From: Paenarthrobacter aurescens
GTDB lineage: Bacteria > Actinomycetota > Actinomycetes > Actinomycetales > Micrococcaceae
Assembly: GCF_025421775.1 (NCBI RefSeq)
Contig: NZ_JAOEFX010000009.1
Coordinates: 1 to 64,000, forward strand
Length of the DNA: 64,000 bases
Direction: 5' to 3'
A model generated the notes under the pieces. The model was not told the DNA's origin. It worked only from the letters and a program-made list of their open reading frames with translations, and searched no databases. Position 1 is the stretch's first letter. Every line of letters begins with the position of its first letter. The translations under genes were made by a program, and so were the position numbers. This document shows positions 17,118 to 26,000 of this stretch, one piece after another.

Positions 17118-17315
17118 ATGCGGACAATGGACCATCGCGTCACGTTCCCTGATTTCTCCGCGTTCCAGATCGATATTCCCCACGGGTCATGGCCGCATGA
17201 AGCCTCATGGTCCGGGGACCGCCCCTCGGACCCGGACCTGTACTCGGCGTTCTGGCCCGAGTTCCACGCCAGGCAGGACTCCGAGGCGGTGACGGCGCCG
17301 GTCACCGAGGAATAG
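17118..17315 (+). CDS. Small hypothetical protein cotranscribed with FAD oxidoreductase
   Basis: A 65-residue acidic, aromatic-rich protein. It can start at ATG 17118, with AAGGGG just before, or at ATG 17127. It begins 4 bases after the oxidoreductase stop, and its third codon positions are strongly G/C-rich like those of real genes here. A terminator follows. No known domain was recognised. It may be a partner or stability factor of the flavoprotein, which is a guess from position only. Confidence 0.55.
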   Translation: MRTMDHRVTFPDFSAFQIDIPHGSWPHEASWSGDRPSDPDLYSAFWPEFHARQDSEAVTAPVTEE

Positions 17316-17339
17316 CGCTTTTCGAAAGAAGGCGCAGGT

Positions 17340-17377
17340 GGAAGGGGCAGCCAACAAGGCTGTCCCTTCCGTTATTT
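17340..17377 (+). terminator. Terminator after FAD oxidoreductase operon
   Basis: GGAAGGGGCAGCC (17340-17352) pairs with GGCTGTCCCTTCC (17358-17370) with one G-U pair, followed by GTTATTT. Confidence 0.85.
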
Positions 17378-17466
17378 AAGCGCTGTCACCCGCGCAAGGC
17401 CTACCGTGGCCCGGGCCGCCGGTAGTAGGGTCAGAGCACCAGCCACAGCACGCCCAGGAGCATCCC

Positions 17467-18468
17467 ATGAAAAAGCTCATCAATGATCCACGCGCCGTGG
17501 TGGACGAATCCGTCGAAGGCTTCGGCATGGCCCATGCCGACATCGTGGACGTCCATCCCGAGCCCAAATACGTGATCCGGAAGGGCGCGCCGGTAGCGGG
17601 CAAAGTCGCCCTGGTGTCCGGCGGAGGCAGTGGCCACGAGCCCCTGCACGCGGGCTTCGTTGGGCTCGGCATGCTCGACGCCGCTGTCCCCGGCGCGGTC
17701 TTCACCTCGCCAACGCCCGACCAGATCATCCCGGCAACCGTCGCCGTGGACTCGGGTGCCGGGGTGGTGCACATCGTGAAGAACTACACCGGGGACGTCC
17801 TGAACTTTGAGACCGCAGCCGAGATGGCGCAGGCCGAAGGTGTGCATGTCCGTTCGGTACTGGTGAACGACGACGTTGCGGTGGAGGATTCGCTGTATAC
17901 GGCTGGCCGCCGCGGGGTTGGCGGGACCGTCCTGGTGGAGAAGATCGCGGGTGCGTCAGCCCAGCGAGGCGACGACCTTGATACTGTCACGGCCATTGCC
18001 GAGCGCGTGGTGGCGAATGTGCGGACCATGGGCGTTGCCCTGTCCGGTTGCACGGTGCCGCACGCGGGAACTCCGAGCTTCGAGCTTGCCGATGATGAGA
18101 TCGAGATCGGCATCGGCATTCACGGTGAACCTGGCCGGCACAAGATCGCGATGGAAAGTGCAGACGCCATCACGGACCGCCTGCTGGAGCCGGTGCTTGA
18201 GGATCTTGGCTTGGCCTCCGGCGACAAGGTGCTGCTTTTCGTCAACGGCATGGGCGGCACCCCGCAAAGTGAGCTGTACATCGTGTACCGGCGTGCGGCA
18301 CAGGTCCTCGCCGAGCGCGGCGCCACGGTGGAACGGTCCTTGGTGGGGAACTATGTGACGTCCCTGGAGATGCAGGGCTGCTCCATTTCCGTGCTGCGCC
18401 TCGATGACGAGTTGACCAGGCTGTGGGACGCTCCCGTCCACACCGCAGCACTGCGGTGGGGGGCCTGA
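17467..18468 (+). CDS. dhaK: Dihydroxyacetone kinase subunit DhaK
   Basis: The 333-residue substrate-binding subunit of the PTS-dependent dihydroxyacetone kinase. His219 in GIGIHGEPG is the residue that binds dihydroxyacetone covalently. GGGSGHEPLHAG near residue 58 completes the site. Together with DhaL and DhaM it makes dihydroxyacetone phosphate in the cytosol. The ATG has AGGAG 6 bases upstream, and TAGGGT (17426-17431) is a likely -10 box. DhaL starts 2 bases after the stop. Confidence 0.95.
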   Translation: MKKLINDPRAVVDESVEGFGMAHADIVDVHPEPKYVIRKGAPVAGKVALVSGGGSGHEPLHAGFVGLGMLDAAVPGAVFTSPTPDQIIPATVAVDSGAGVVHIVKNYTGDVLNFETAAEMAQAEGVHVRSVLVNDDVAVEDSLYTAGRRGVGGTVLVEKIAGASAQRGDDLDTVTAIAERVVANVRTMGVALSGCTVPHAGTPSFELADDEIEIGIGIHGEPGRHKIAMESADAITDRLLEPVLEDLGLASGDKVLLFVNGMGGTPQSELYIVYRRAAQVLAERGATVERSLVGNYVTSLEMQGCSISVLRLDDELTRLWDAPVHTAALRWGA

Positions 18469-18470
18469 GG

Positions 18471-19133
18471 ATGGGCCTGGATGTTGACTGGGCGCTGGAC
18501 TGGTTGAAGCTCTCTGCCAAGGCCATGGCAGAACATCGCGTGGAGCTGATTGAACTGGACCGGCCAATCGGGGACTCGGACCACGGCGAGAACATGGATC
18601 GCGGTTTTCAGGCGGTACTCCAAAAGCTGGACGAGACCCCGCCGGAGACGCCCGGAGCGGCGCTCAAGGCCGCGGCGATGGCGCTCATGTCCAAGGTTGG
18701 CGGTGCGGCGGGACCGCTCTACGGCACGGCTTACCTGCGGGCTGCTACCTCGTTGGGGGATGCTGCCGATGTAGATGCCGAGGTGCTGGTGGCGGCCCTA
18801 GTTGCCGCCCGGGACGGCGTGGTGGCCCGGGGCAAGGCCGAGCTTGGCGACAAGACCATGATCGATGCGTGGACGCCTGCTGTTGAAGCGGCCCAAGGGG
18901 CAGCGTCAGGCGGCGCAGATCCTTTAGGTGTCCTGGAAGCGGCCGCAGAAGCTGCCGAGGCCGGGGCGGTGGCCACGGACCCGTTGGTGGCCCGCAAAGG
19001 CCGGGCCAGCTACCTGGGAGAGCGCAGTGCGGGGCATCGTGATCCTGGGGCGGCATCAACTGCCCTGCTCCTTCGTGCGGCAGCAACTGCCGCGGCCGGC
19101 TCCAGCGGTGGTACGGGAGCAGGCGCCGCATGA
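18471..19133 (+). CDS. dhaL: Dihydroxyacetone kinase subunit DhaL
   Basis: The 220-residue ADP-binding subunit. It holds a tightly bound nucleotide that is phosphorylated by DhaM and passes phosphate to dihydroxyacetone on DhaK. The key motif is IGDSDHGENM (about residues 29-38), whose Asp residues chelate Mg. GGAAGPLYGT and GDKTMIDAW are also present. The start at 18471 follows dhaK by 2 bases. The 3' end overlaps dhaM by 4 bases (ATGA). Confidence 0.94.
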   Translation: MGLDVDWALDWLKLSAKAMAEHRVELIELDRPIGDSDHGENMDRGFQAVLQKLDETPPETPGAALKAAAMALMSKVGGAAGPLYGTAYLRAATSLGDAADVDAEVLVAALVAARDGVVARGKAELGDKTMIDAWTPAVEAAQGAASGGADPLGVLEAAAEAAEAGAVATDPLVARKGRASYLGERSAGHRDPGAASTALLLRAAATAAAGSSGGTGAGAA

Positions 19134-19807
19134 CGGTGGGGATTGTGGTTGTTTCACACAGCGGCAAGATCGCCGAGGGGGCGGTGGAACTCGCCGCCCA
19201 GATGGCGCCCGACGTCGACCTCGCCGCCGCCGGGGGCACTGACGACGACCGGATCGGAACAAGCCTCGAGAAGGTGCTGGCCGCCGTCGAACAGTCGCTT
19301 GTTGATTCCGGAGGTGACGGCGTTGTGGTCCTCACGGATCTGGGCTCGGCGGTGATGACGGCGGAGTCGGCAGTGGAGTTCGCCAGCGATCCCGACGCCG
19401 TCCTCCTCGCCGATGCGCCGTTGGTGGAGGGGCTGGTGGCTGCGGCCGTTGCCGCCCAAGGAGGTGCCGGCGTCGAGGATGTGCGCAGAGCGGCTGAGGC
19501 CGTGGGATTCAGGGCTGCGGAACCGCCCGGGTCGGCAGACGTAGGCCAGCCGGATGCAGGCGGCGACTTCGTGCTCATCAACCCCTTGGGTATGCACGCC
19601 CGTCCCGCCGCCAAGATCGCGGGTGGCCTGTCCGGGTTGGACGCGGAGGTGACGGTCAACGGCGTCGATGGCATGTCCATCATGGCGCTTATGGCTCTTG
19701 CCGCGGGGAAAGGTTCTACCCTCCGTGTTGAGGCTCGTGGCAAGGACGCGTTGAAGGCTGTTGACTACGTGGGGCGGCTTGTTGAGGAAGGGTTTGGTGA
19801 GGTCTAG
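19130..19807 (+). CDS. dhaM: PTS-dependent dihydroxyacetone kinase phosphotransferase DhaM (EIIA-HPr)
   Basis: A 225-residue two-domain phosphotransferase. The N-terminal EIIA-Man-like domain carries the phospho-acceptor His10 in VSHSGK. A C-terminal HPr-like domain has His157 in GMHARPAA and the SIM loop GMSIMALM. Unlike E. coli DhaM it lacks the enzyme-I-like third domain, so it must be fed phosphate from general EI/HPr encoded elsewhere. It is translationally coupled to dhaL. Together dhaKLM route free dihydroxyacetone into glycolysis. Confidence 0.92.
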   Translation: MTVGIVVVSHSGKIAEGAVELAAQMAPDVDLAAAGGTDDDRIGTSLEKVLAAVEQSLVDSGGDGVVVLTDLGSAVMTAESAVEFASDPDAVLLADAPLVEGLVAAAVAAQGGAGVEDVRRAAEAVGFRAAEPPGSADVGQPDAGGDFVLINPLGMHARPAAKIAGGLSGLDAEVTVNGVDGMSIMALMALAAGKGSTLRVEARGKDALKAVDYVGRLVEEGFGEV

Positions 19808-19897
19808 TTTCACCGGATCTGCCATCAGATATTGCTAAGTATGCTGATTAGTGATGTTGTAGAGGTACAAGGTTCCTACGACGAAAGAGGTGCGATC

Positions 19898-20074
19898 ATG
19901 GGTGCAGACGACAAGATGGAGAATGCCGGCGAGAAGCTTGGCGGCAAGGCAAAGGAAGCTGCCGGCAAGTTGACGGACGACAAGGGCCTCGAAGCAGAAG
20001 GCAAGGGCGACCAGGTCAAGGCAGACCTCAAGGGCGCCGGCGAGAAGCTGAAGGACGCCTTCAAGAAGGACTAG
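19898..20074 (+). CDS. CsbD-family stress-response protein
   Basis: A 58-residue, highly charged protein starting at ATG 19898 with GAAAGAGG upstream. It has the CsbD pattern: repeated GxKxKxxAGKLTxDKxLExEGKxxQ. CsbD proteins are abundant small general-stress proteins of unknown mechanism. A strong terminator follows directly. Confidence 0.88.
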   Translation: MGADDKMENAGEKLGGKAKEAAGKLTDDKGLEAEGKGDQVKADLKGAGEKLKDAFKKD

Positions 20075-20081
20075 GAATGTG

Positions 20082-20120
20082 GACAGGGCCGCTGCGGTTG
20101 CAGCGGCCCTGTCTTGTTGT
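20082..20120 (+). terminator. Terminator after CsbD gene
   Basis: A perfect 14-bp stem (GACAGGGCCGCTGC at 20082-20095 with its complement at 20100-20113, loop GGTT) is followed by TTGTTGT. Confidence 0.9.
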
Positions 20121-20166
20121 GTGGGGCCTCGCTACGGGGCCTCCTATGTGATGGAGGATCTTTTTC

Positions 20167-20427
20167 GTGAACATACTGGTAAAAGTGTTTGGCCTGGCAA
20201 TTGGCCTCGGCGCCGGCGCGCTCGCAAATAAAACGCTGGAAGGCCTATGGGAGAAGAAGACCGGCAAGCCTGCCCCCAAAGACAGCACGGACCTCAGTGA
20301 CTCACTCCCGGGCGTGCTGGTCTTCGCGGTAGTTTCTGCAGGTGTCGGCGCGATAGTTCACGTTCTTACCCAGCGGGGCACCAAGAGCGCCCTGGCCCGT
20401 ATGAAGAAGACAGCTGACGAGGTTTAG
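20167..20427 (+). CDS. DUF4235 small membrane protein
   Basis: An 86-residue protein with two membrane-associated hydrophobic segments, at about residues 3-21 and 48-67, and a basic C-terminus. The pattern matches the DUF4235 family. The GTG start has GGAGG about 10 bases upstream. It lies 3 bases before a VOC-protein gene, so the two are probably cotranscribed. The function is unknown; the family often sits among stress genes. Confidence 0.7.
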   Translation: MNILVKVFGLAIGLGAGALANKTLEGLWEKKTGKPAPKDSTDLSDSLPGVLVFAVVSAGVGAIVHVLTQRGTKSALARMKKTADEV

Positions 20428-20430
20428 ACC

Positions 20431-20790
20431 ATGGCTATAGCTAAATTCCCGAGTGTCGTTATTGATTGTCCCGACGCAGCCGCACTGGCCGCCTTCTACG
20501 GCGAGCTCTTCGGTTGGGAGATCGAGGACAAGGGCGACTGGTTCGACATCCGTCCCGGCGACGGCAGCAACTGCATCTCCTTCCAACAGGTGGACGTGTA
20601 CCAAGCGCCCGTCTGGCCCGGGCAAACGATCCCTCAGCAAATGCACCTGGACATGGTGGTGGAGGACCTGGACAAGGGGGAGGAGGTTGCCCTTTCACTC
20701 GGGGCGACCAAGGCCGACCACCAGCCCGGTGAGACGTTCAGGGTATTCCTTGATCCGGCCGGGCACCCCTTCTGCCTCTGCCTTTCGTAG
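20431..20790 (+). CDS. VOC-superfamily (glyoxalase-like) protein
   Basis: A 119-residue protein with two beta-alpha-beta-beta-beta modules of the vicinal-oxygen-chelate fold (FPSVVIDCPDAAALAAFYGELFGW, then MHLDMVVEDLDKG and DPAGHPFCLC). Members are metal enzymes or resistance proteins. The pattern of metal ligands is not clear enough to name an activity. The start is 3 bases after the DUF4235 stop. Confidence 0.8.
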   Translation: MAIAKFPSVVIDCPDAAALAAFYGELFGWEIEDKGDWFDIRPGDGSNCISFQQVDVYQAPVWPGQTIPQQMHLDMVVEDLDKGEEVALSLGATKADHQPGETFRVFLDPAGHPFCLCLS

Positions 20791-20801
20791 GTTCCCGGGC
20801 C

Positions 20802-21314
20802 CTAGCCCTGCTGGGCTGCCCATTCCTCTACCCGGCGGTTGCTTTCCTCTTCGGAAAGGTCTTCGACGCGGGTCATGATGGACCAGCGAACACCAAACGG
20901 ATCGCGGATGCTGGCGTAGCGGTCACCTGAAACGAACGTGGACAGCGGTTCCCGGATGGTGGCTCCGGCTTGCTCTGCACGCTGGACCAGGCCGTCCGCG
21001 TCGGAGCAGTAGAGGCCCAGGGAGTAGCAGTCGTCCTCGCCGGCCGGTGCCGGGACCAGGTGGTATTCGGGGTTGGGCTCACCGAGTTGGAGGTGGCCGT
21101 TGCCGAAGTCGAGTTCGGCGTGGACCACAACCCCACCCATCTCGGTCTCGCCCACCACCCTGGCGCCAAACACGTCCCGGTAGAACGCGATGGCTTCCTT
21201 GGCGTTGGGCACTGCGATGAACGGGGTGAGGCTGGTCAAGCCGTTCGGGACGCCGTGCGTGGTGTGTTCGCCGTGGGCGGCGGTGGTGGCTTCTGTGCTT
21301 GTAGTATCTGTCAT
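20802..21314 (-). CDS. VOC-superfamily protein (PhnB-like)
   Basis: A 170-residue vicinal-oxygen-chelate protein (LTPFIAVPNAKEAIAFYRDVFGA, then GLYCSDADGLVQRAEQAGA and SIRDPFGVRWSI). It resembles the PhnB/YdcE-like group rather than glyoxalase I. The ATG lies 7 bases after TAGCGT (21322-21327, reverse strand), another leaderless start. It converges on the other VOC gene and diverges from an AraC-type regulator. Confidence 0.78.
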   Translation of the reverse strand: MTDTTSTEATTAAHGEHTTHGVPNGLTSLTPFIAVPNAKEAIAFYRDVFGARVVGETEMGGVVVHAELDFGNGHLQLGEPNPEYHLVPAPAGEDDCYSLGLYCSDADGLVQRAEQAGATIREPLSTFVSGDRYASIRDPFGVRWSIMTRVEDLSEEESNRRVEEWAAQQG

Positions 21315-21379
21315 GGTGATGACGCTACGTGCCTGGTGAGGGCCGGCGCTTGGAGATTCGCGACGGGTTTGGGGGTCTG

Positions 21380-22186
21380 ATGGAGGGGTCCTTCAAAGGC
21401 ATCCTCTACCCCGCGCGGCTGCCCACTTTTCATCGCCTTCCCGCCCCCGCATCCGTGGCGGACCTGGTCCAGTGGTTCTGGATCCCCGAATGGGACATTG
21501 AACCCGGCCGTTCGTCCCGCCAGCACGTGATCGCCTACCCGGCTTCCAACCTGGTGGTGCAGCCTGCTGACGTGGTCTTCTCCGGGCCCACCACCCGCGC
21601 GGCCTACCGGGATCTGACGGGAACAGGATGGGCTGTCGGCGCCCTTCTCCGACCTGCGGCCTCGCCGCTTTTCACGGACGATCCCGGAACCTTGCGTGAC
21701 AAGGAAGTGGACTTGGCGTTGGCGGATCTGCACAGCGTGGTCTCGGCTGCAATGAGCGCACCTGCCGGCGAAACAGCGTCCGACGGCGGTCCGCGCCGCG
21801 AGCGGGCAGTAGCGGTTTTTGTAGACTGGCTGCTTTCCCTGGACGTTGCGCTGTCCGAGGAGGCACTTCTCGCGAACCGGATGATGGATGTCATTGCTTC
21901 TGAACCGGACATAGCCCTCATCGAGGATGCGGCTTTTCGTCTTGCGGTGTCGCCGCGAACGCTGCAACGAATTGCTAAGAAGTACGTTGGCCTGAGTCCC
22001 TCTGCCCTGATCCGCCGCCGAAGACTGCAGGATGCTGCCGAGCGCACCAGGTCCGAGCCGACAGCGGACCTTGCAGCCATCGCCGTCGAATTTGGCTATG
22101 CCGATCACGCACACCTGACGAACGACTTCCGGAAGTACTTGGGTTTCACGCCGAGCGCGTATCGGCGCTCAGCTGGGGAACCGTGA
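21380..22186 (+). CDS. AraC-family transcriptional regulator
   Basis: A 268-residue regulator counted from ATG 21380; a GTG at 21329 would add 17 residues. The N-terminal sensor domain (SVADLVQWFWIPEWDIEPG) is of the type seen in AraC proteins next to VOC and other enzymes. The C-terminal DNA-binding domain carries two helix-turn-helices, ending in the signature AVEFGYADHAHLTNDFRKYLGFTPSAYRR. It may control the divergent VOC gene. Its 3' end overlaps the convergent dctA by 41 bases. Confidence 0.85.
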   Translation: MEGSFKGILYPARLPTFHRLPAPASVADLVQWFWIPEWDIEPGRSSRQHVIAYPASNLVVQPADVVFSGPTTRAAYRDLTGTGWAVGALLRPAASPLFTDDPGTLRDKEVDLALADLHSVVSAAMSAPAGETASDGGPRRERAVAVFVDWLLSLDVALSEEALLANRMMDVIASEPDIALIEDAAFRLAVSPRTLQRIAKKYVGLSPSALIRRRRLQDAAERTRSEPTADLAAIAVEFGYADHAHLTNDFRKYLGFTPSAYRRSAGEP

Positions 22187-23504
22187 GCGGTGGCACCGAA
22201 GTTTCCGTGCCCGGGCCCGTGGACTCCGGGGTTGCGTCCTCGCCGCGGAAAGATGCCAGCATTGCCTCGCGATCGAATTGACCTTCCCATTTGGAAACCA
22301 CGAACGTGGCGACGCAATTGCCCAGCAAGTTGACCACAACCCGCATGGAGTCCATCAAGCGGTCCGCTCCCAGCAGGAGGGCAACTCCCGCCACCGGGAA
22401 GATCCCAAGTGCTCCCGCCGTCGCGGAGAGGGCAAGGAAGGCTGAACCTGGAACGCCGGCCATTCCCTTGGACGTCAGCATCAGGATGCCCAACGCGGCC
22501 AGTTGCTGTCCCAGATCCAGGTTGTGGCCAAAGGCCTGGGCGAGGAAAAGGAGTGAGATGGACAGGTAGAGTGCGGCGCCGTCGAGGTTGAAGGAATATC
22601 CGGTGGGCACCACTAAACCTGTGGTTGCCCGGGAACAACCGGCGTTGGTCAGCTTGGTCATGATGCGGGGAAGAACGGATTCCGTGGAGGCCGTGCCCAG
22701 GGCAAGCATGAATTCTTCACGTGAGTACTTGATGAACTGCCACAAGGGAACGCGGGGATAAACCCAGGCCACCACAAACAGCAGGCCGATGAACACCAGG
22801 GCTGAGCCGTAGCATGCGGCAGCCAGAAGGGCATAGGTGCTCAGCGAACTGAGCCCGTACTGGCCGATGATGAAGGCCATGGCGCCGAAGGCCCCGACCG
22901 GAGCAACCCGCATGACCCACGCCATGATCTTGAAGAACAGCTCCAGCGTGGTCTCCATGAGGTCGATGACCGGCTTGCACTTCTCGCGGCCCACCACCAC
23001 GATGGCTGCGCCAAAGAAGATAGCGAAGCACAGGACCTGGAGCAGCGAGTTGGACGCGAAGGCTCCTACGACGCTGGTGGGGATGATGCCCAGCAGGAAC
23101 TGACCCGCGTCTTTGGGTGGGGCCGTGGTGGTCTTGGCGTTCACTGCATCCTCGGACAAGGACGCCGGGTCGATGTTCAGGCCCGCACCCGGCTGCACAA
23201 GGTTGGCAACCACTAGCCCAAAGGCCAGCGCGAAGAGTGTGGCACCGGTGAAGTAGATCAGCGCCTTCACGCCTACGCGACCCACGGACTTCACGTCCCC
23301 CACCGCAGAGATGCCCGTGACGATGACCAGGAAAATCAGTGGTGCGATGATCATTTTGATGAGCTGAATGAAGCCATCGCCGAGTGGACGAAGCGCGGAT
23401 CCGACACTTGGCCACAAGTAGCCTATGGCGATGCCCAACACCACGGCCACCAGGATCTGGAAGAACAAGGACTTGTACAGCGGCTTCTTCGCTGGTGCGT
23501 TCAC
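22146..23504 (-). CDS. dctA: C4-dicarboxylate:H+/Na+ symporter DctA
   Basis: A 452-residue DAACS-family carrier for succinate, fumarate, malate and related acids. It has eight membrane helices plus two re-entrant loops. The hallmark stretches are FMLALGTASTESVLPR (the Ser-rich HP1 tip), SFNLDGAALY (the substrate and cation site) and the AxGIxP-like region near the C-terminus. The start is uncertain; the GTG giving MNAPAKKPLYK is chosen because the helix begins soon after. The frame remains open upstream. It overlaps the AraC gene tail to tail. Confidence 0.88.
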   Translation of the reverse strand: MNAPAKKPLYKSLFFQILVAVVLGIAIGYLWPSVGSALRPLGDGFIQLIKMIIAPLIFLVIVTGISAVGDVKSVGRVGVKALIYFTGATLFALAFGLVVANLVQPGAGLNIDPASLSEDAVNAKTTTAPPKDAGQFLLGIIPTSVVGAFASNSLLQVLCFAIFFGAAIVVVGREKCKPVIDLMETTLELFFKIMAWVMRVAPVGAFGAMAFIIGQYGLSSLSTYALLAAACYGSALVFIGLLFVVAWVYPRVPLWQFIKYSREEFMLALGTASTESVLPRIMTKLTNAGCSRATTGLVVPTGYSFNLDGAALYLSISLLFLAQAFGHNLDLGQQLAALGILMLTSKGMAGVPGSAFLALSATAGALGIFPVAGVALLLGADRLMDSMRVVVNLLGNCVATFVVSKWEGQFDREAMLASFRGEDATPESTGPGTETSVPPLTVPQLSADTRSA

Positions 23505-23673
23505 GGTGGCTGCGGGTGCGGGGATCTTCAAGGTGGCGCCTATCTGTGCAAGGGCCGCGCTGGGGACGCGGCTGGGATCACACAAGACGCTATGAGGGCC
23601 GTGTTTCCGAATTGCTAATTCCTGAGGCCTGTTGTGTTTAATATCGGAACTAGATTCTCACGATGTGGAAACT

Positions 23674-24156
23674 CTAGGTCTGGCTTAGTCCGTTCGCATC
23701 CAAGGTCACCGCGGCGGAAATGACCCGGCCGCATTGTTCGCCATAGGGGTAGTCGCCCTTCGGCGTAAACCTCAGCGTCCGCAGGGGCAAGGCTATGCCG
23801 GCCGGGGAGGTGCCGCTCACGGTTGCCTCGATGGCTGATTCGGAGATTGAGGGCATTTCCAGGAAACCCTGCAGGGTCCCATCAGGCGACGAGGTAGCCG
23901 AGCACACACCCTCTGGAGAGCACCCCTGATCCACGGCTGCAGCGCCCGGGTGTAGATCCACGTCCTTCTCGGTGCAGGTGCCGTCCTGGCAGGCCTTGAG
24001 CCGCAGCGTCCCCACCTGGTCTGCGTAGCTCGCTGTAACACTCAGGGACACCCCGGCAACATGCCCAATGGCCGGGCAGGCTACGGCTTCGGGATAGCAG
24101 CCCGGAAGCAAAGCCGCCGTTCCGGCAAGGGTCAACGCCACTCCGATTTTGCCCAT
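23674..24156 (-). CDS. Hypothetical lipoprotein
   Basis: A 160-residue secreted lipoprotein. A short signal peptide ends in the lipobox LLPGC with Cys20. The mature part is Cys-rich and beta-strand-like, with no known domain recognised. The ATG lies 5 bases after TACGCT (24162-24167, reverse strand), so the mRNA is probably leaderless. It stands alone between dctA and mutY. Confidence 0.7.
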   Translation of the reverse strand: MGKIGVALTLAGTAALLPGCYPEAVACPAIGHVAGVSLSVTASYADQVGTLRLKACQDGTCTEKDVDLHPGAAAVDQGCSPEGVCSATSSPDGTLQGFLEMPSISESAIEATVSGTSPAGIALPLRTLRFTPKGDYPYGEQCGRVISAAVTLDANGLSQT

Positions 24157-24269
24157 GCTTCAGCGTAGGGCCGGGCGAGGCCGGCGTCTCCAGTGCGTCC
24201 CGAAGAAGCACCTGCATCGTTACGGCTCACCTTGTCCCGTTGCCGAACCGATACCGGCCCTGCCGAACG

Positions 24270-25220
24270 CTAGGCCGGAAGCCGCAACCCGCCGTCGTGC
24301 ATTTCTGCCAAGCCGTCCACCAACAGGCCATCCAGTGCGCGCTCGAGTTGCTCCGGCGCCGAGTTGAGCCGGTGCAGAGCGGCGAGGGGGATCCCGATGC
24401 CCGACGGTGCGAATCCGAGGTCCGCCGGTGCTTGTTCGAACATCTGGCGCGGGACGGGGGTGGCGGCCTCGCGGAGGACGGCCATCACGGCACCGCGGAC
24501 CTGCCGGTCGGTGCCGTGCCAGGACTGGCCTTTGGGCGTGTACGACGGCGGCGGCTCACCTGCAGCAAGCCAGGCGCAGCTTGAGCGGACAGGACAGTCG
24601 GCGCACTTGGGGCTGCGGGCGGTGCAAACCATGGCGCCGAGTTCCATGACGGACGCGTTCCAGCGAACGGACAGTTTCTGTTCGGCGGGGAGGAGAGTCT
24701 CGGCCAGGCGCATTTCCCCCGCCGTCAATGCCGGAGCGGGCAGGGCGTTTCCGGAGATGAGCCGCGCGTGGACGCGCCGGATGTTGGTGTCCACCACAGT
24801 CTCGCGGCGGCCGAAAGCAAAAGCGGCGACGGCGGCGGCGGTGTAACTGCCGACGCCCGGCAGCCCCAGCAGCTCGGTATACGTGTCAGGAACGTTGCCG
24901 CCATGCTGCTCTCGGATGGCGACGGCGGCCGCGTGCAGTCGCAAGGCGCGGCGTGGATATCCGAGGCGGCCCCAGTGACGGACGGCCTCTCCGGAAGGCT
25001 CCGCGGCAAGGTGACCCGGCGTGGGCCAGCGGTCCATCCAGTCGCGCCACACGGGCAGCACCCGCACCACGGGTGTTTGTTGGAGCATGACTTCGCTGAC
25101 CAGGATGCCCCATGCGCTGCAGTCCGGTTCACGCCACGGCAAGTCCCTGGCCGTTTCTGCGAACCAGTGATCCAAGGCGTCGTGGAGCTTGGCCAGCTGG
25201 TGGGAATCGGGAAGTGTCAT
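24270..25220 (-). CDS. mutY: A/G-specific adenine glycosylase
   Basis: A 316-residue base-excision repair enzyme that removes adenine paired with 8-oxoguanine. The helix-hairpin-helix LPGVGSYTAAAV, the catalytic Glu in SEVMLQQT and the catalytic Asp in VDTNIRRVHAR are present. The iron-sulfur ligands are C-x6-C-x2-C-x5-C (CTARSPKCADCPVRSSC). It lacks most of the C-terminal NUDIX-like domain of E. coli MutY, as is usual in actinobacteria. The start is ATG 25220; the frame runs further upstream without conservation. Confidence 0.92.
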   Translation of the reverse strand: MTLPDSHQLAKLHDALDHWFAETARDLPWREPDCSAWGILVSEVMLQQTPVVRVLPVWRDWMDRWPTPGHLAAEPSGEAVRHWGRLGYPRRALRLHAAAVAIREQHGGNVPDTYTELLGLPGVGSYTAAAVAAFAFGRRETVVDTNIRRVHARLISGNALPAPALTAGEMRLAETLLPAEQKLSVRWNASVMELGAMVCTARSPKCADCPVRSSCAWLAAGEPPPSYTPKGQSWHGTDRQVRGAVMAVLREAATPVPRQMFEQAPADLGFAPSGIGIPLAALHRLNSAPEQLERALDGLLVDGLAEMHDGGLRLPA

Positions 25221-25299
25221 ACTGCCATCCACTGTAGTGGAATCCCGTCTGCCAAGAGACGCCCCCGAATCCGCCGCCAGAGGTCTGAGCTGCCTGACC

Positions 25300-25830
25300 C
25301 TATCGGCTGTCGGTGGCAGCGTGGACGCTCTGCTTCGGTGCTTCGTGGTCGAAGACTTCGTGGTCATGTGAGAATGCAGGTTCTTCGTCCAACTCCTCAT
25401 TGAAAACGAAGAACCTGTAGGCGAGAAAGCGGAAGATTGTTCCAAGAATCAATCCAATGACTCCACCTGCGATGAAATCTGCTGTGAATGACTGCAGGCC
25501 AAGAACATAGCGGGAGACGACCTGGCAGACGAGGACGATCAGGAGGCCGATGCCGTTCATGGCCAAAAACAATGCGAACTCCTTCCACGCACGCTCGGAC
25601 CTTCTGTGCCGGAATGTCCAATAGCGGTTGGCGAACCACGAGAACAGTGTCGCCACGGCGGTAGAGACGATTCGAGCTTTGATGGTGCTGTCCGACATCG
25701 GTCCATGCCAGAGGACGGTATAGATTCCGTTATCAATAACCCAGCCAAGGCCACCCACAAGGCCGAACTTCGCTACCTCCCGCCAGAGGAGATTAATCAG
25801 CCCTGCTATTCGGGTCACAAGAGTGCTCAC
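25300..25830 (-). CDS. GtrA-family membrane protein
   Basis: A 176-residue protein with four membrane helices and the GtrA pattern (KFGLVGGLGWVIDNGIYTVL, then FSWFANRYWTFR and FLAYRFFVF). GtrA proteins are thought to flip undecaprenyl-linked sugars for cell-wall or antigen glycosylation. A charged C-terminal tail of about 30 residues is extra. No glycosyltransferase gene is adjacent, so its partner must be elsewhere. Confidence 0.88.
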   Translation of the reverse strand: MSTLVTRIAGLINLLWREVAKFGLVGGLGWVIDNGIYTVLWHGPMSDSTIKARIVSTAVATLFSWFANRYWTFRHRRSERAWKEFALFLAMNGIGLLIVLVCQVVSRYVLGLQSFTADFIAGGVIGLILGTIFRFLAYRFFVFNEELDEEPAFSHDHEVFDHEAPKQSVHAATDSR

Positions 25831-26000
25831 AGTTCCTTCCGAAAGGGTTGCCTGGGGAATGACATCATCAGAGGCACCGCATTGCTGCTTGAAGGAACCC
25901 CGCCACTACCCTAATCGAGGCCGACGTCACACAGGTCCGGATTGAGGCCCAGCGGCGTGTAGGTTAGGCGCCCTGACACGCGCGAGCCTAGCCTAGAAGC

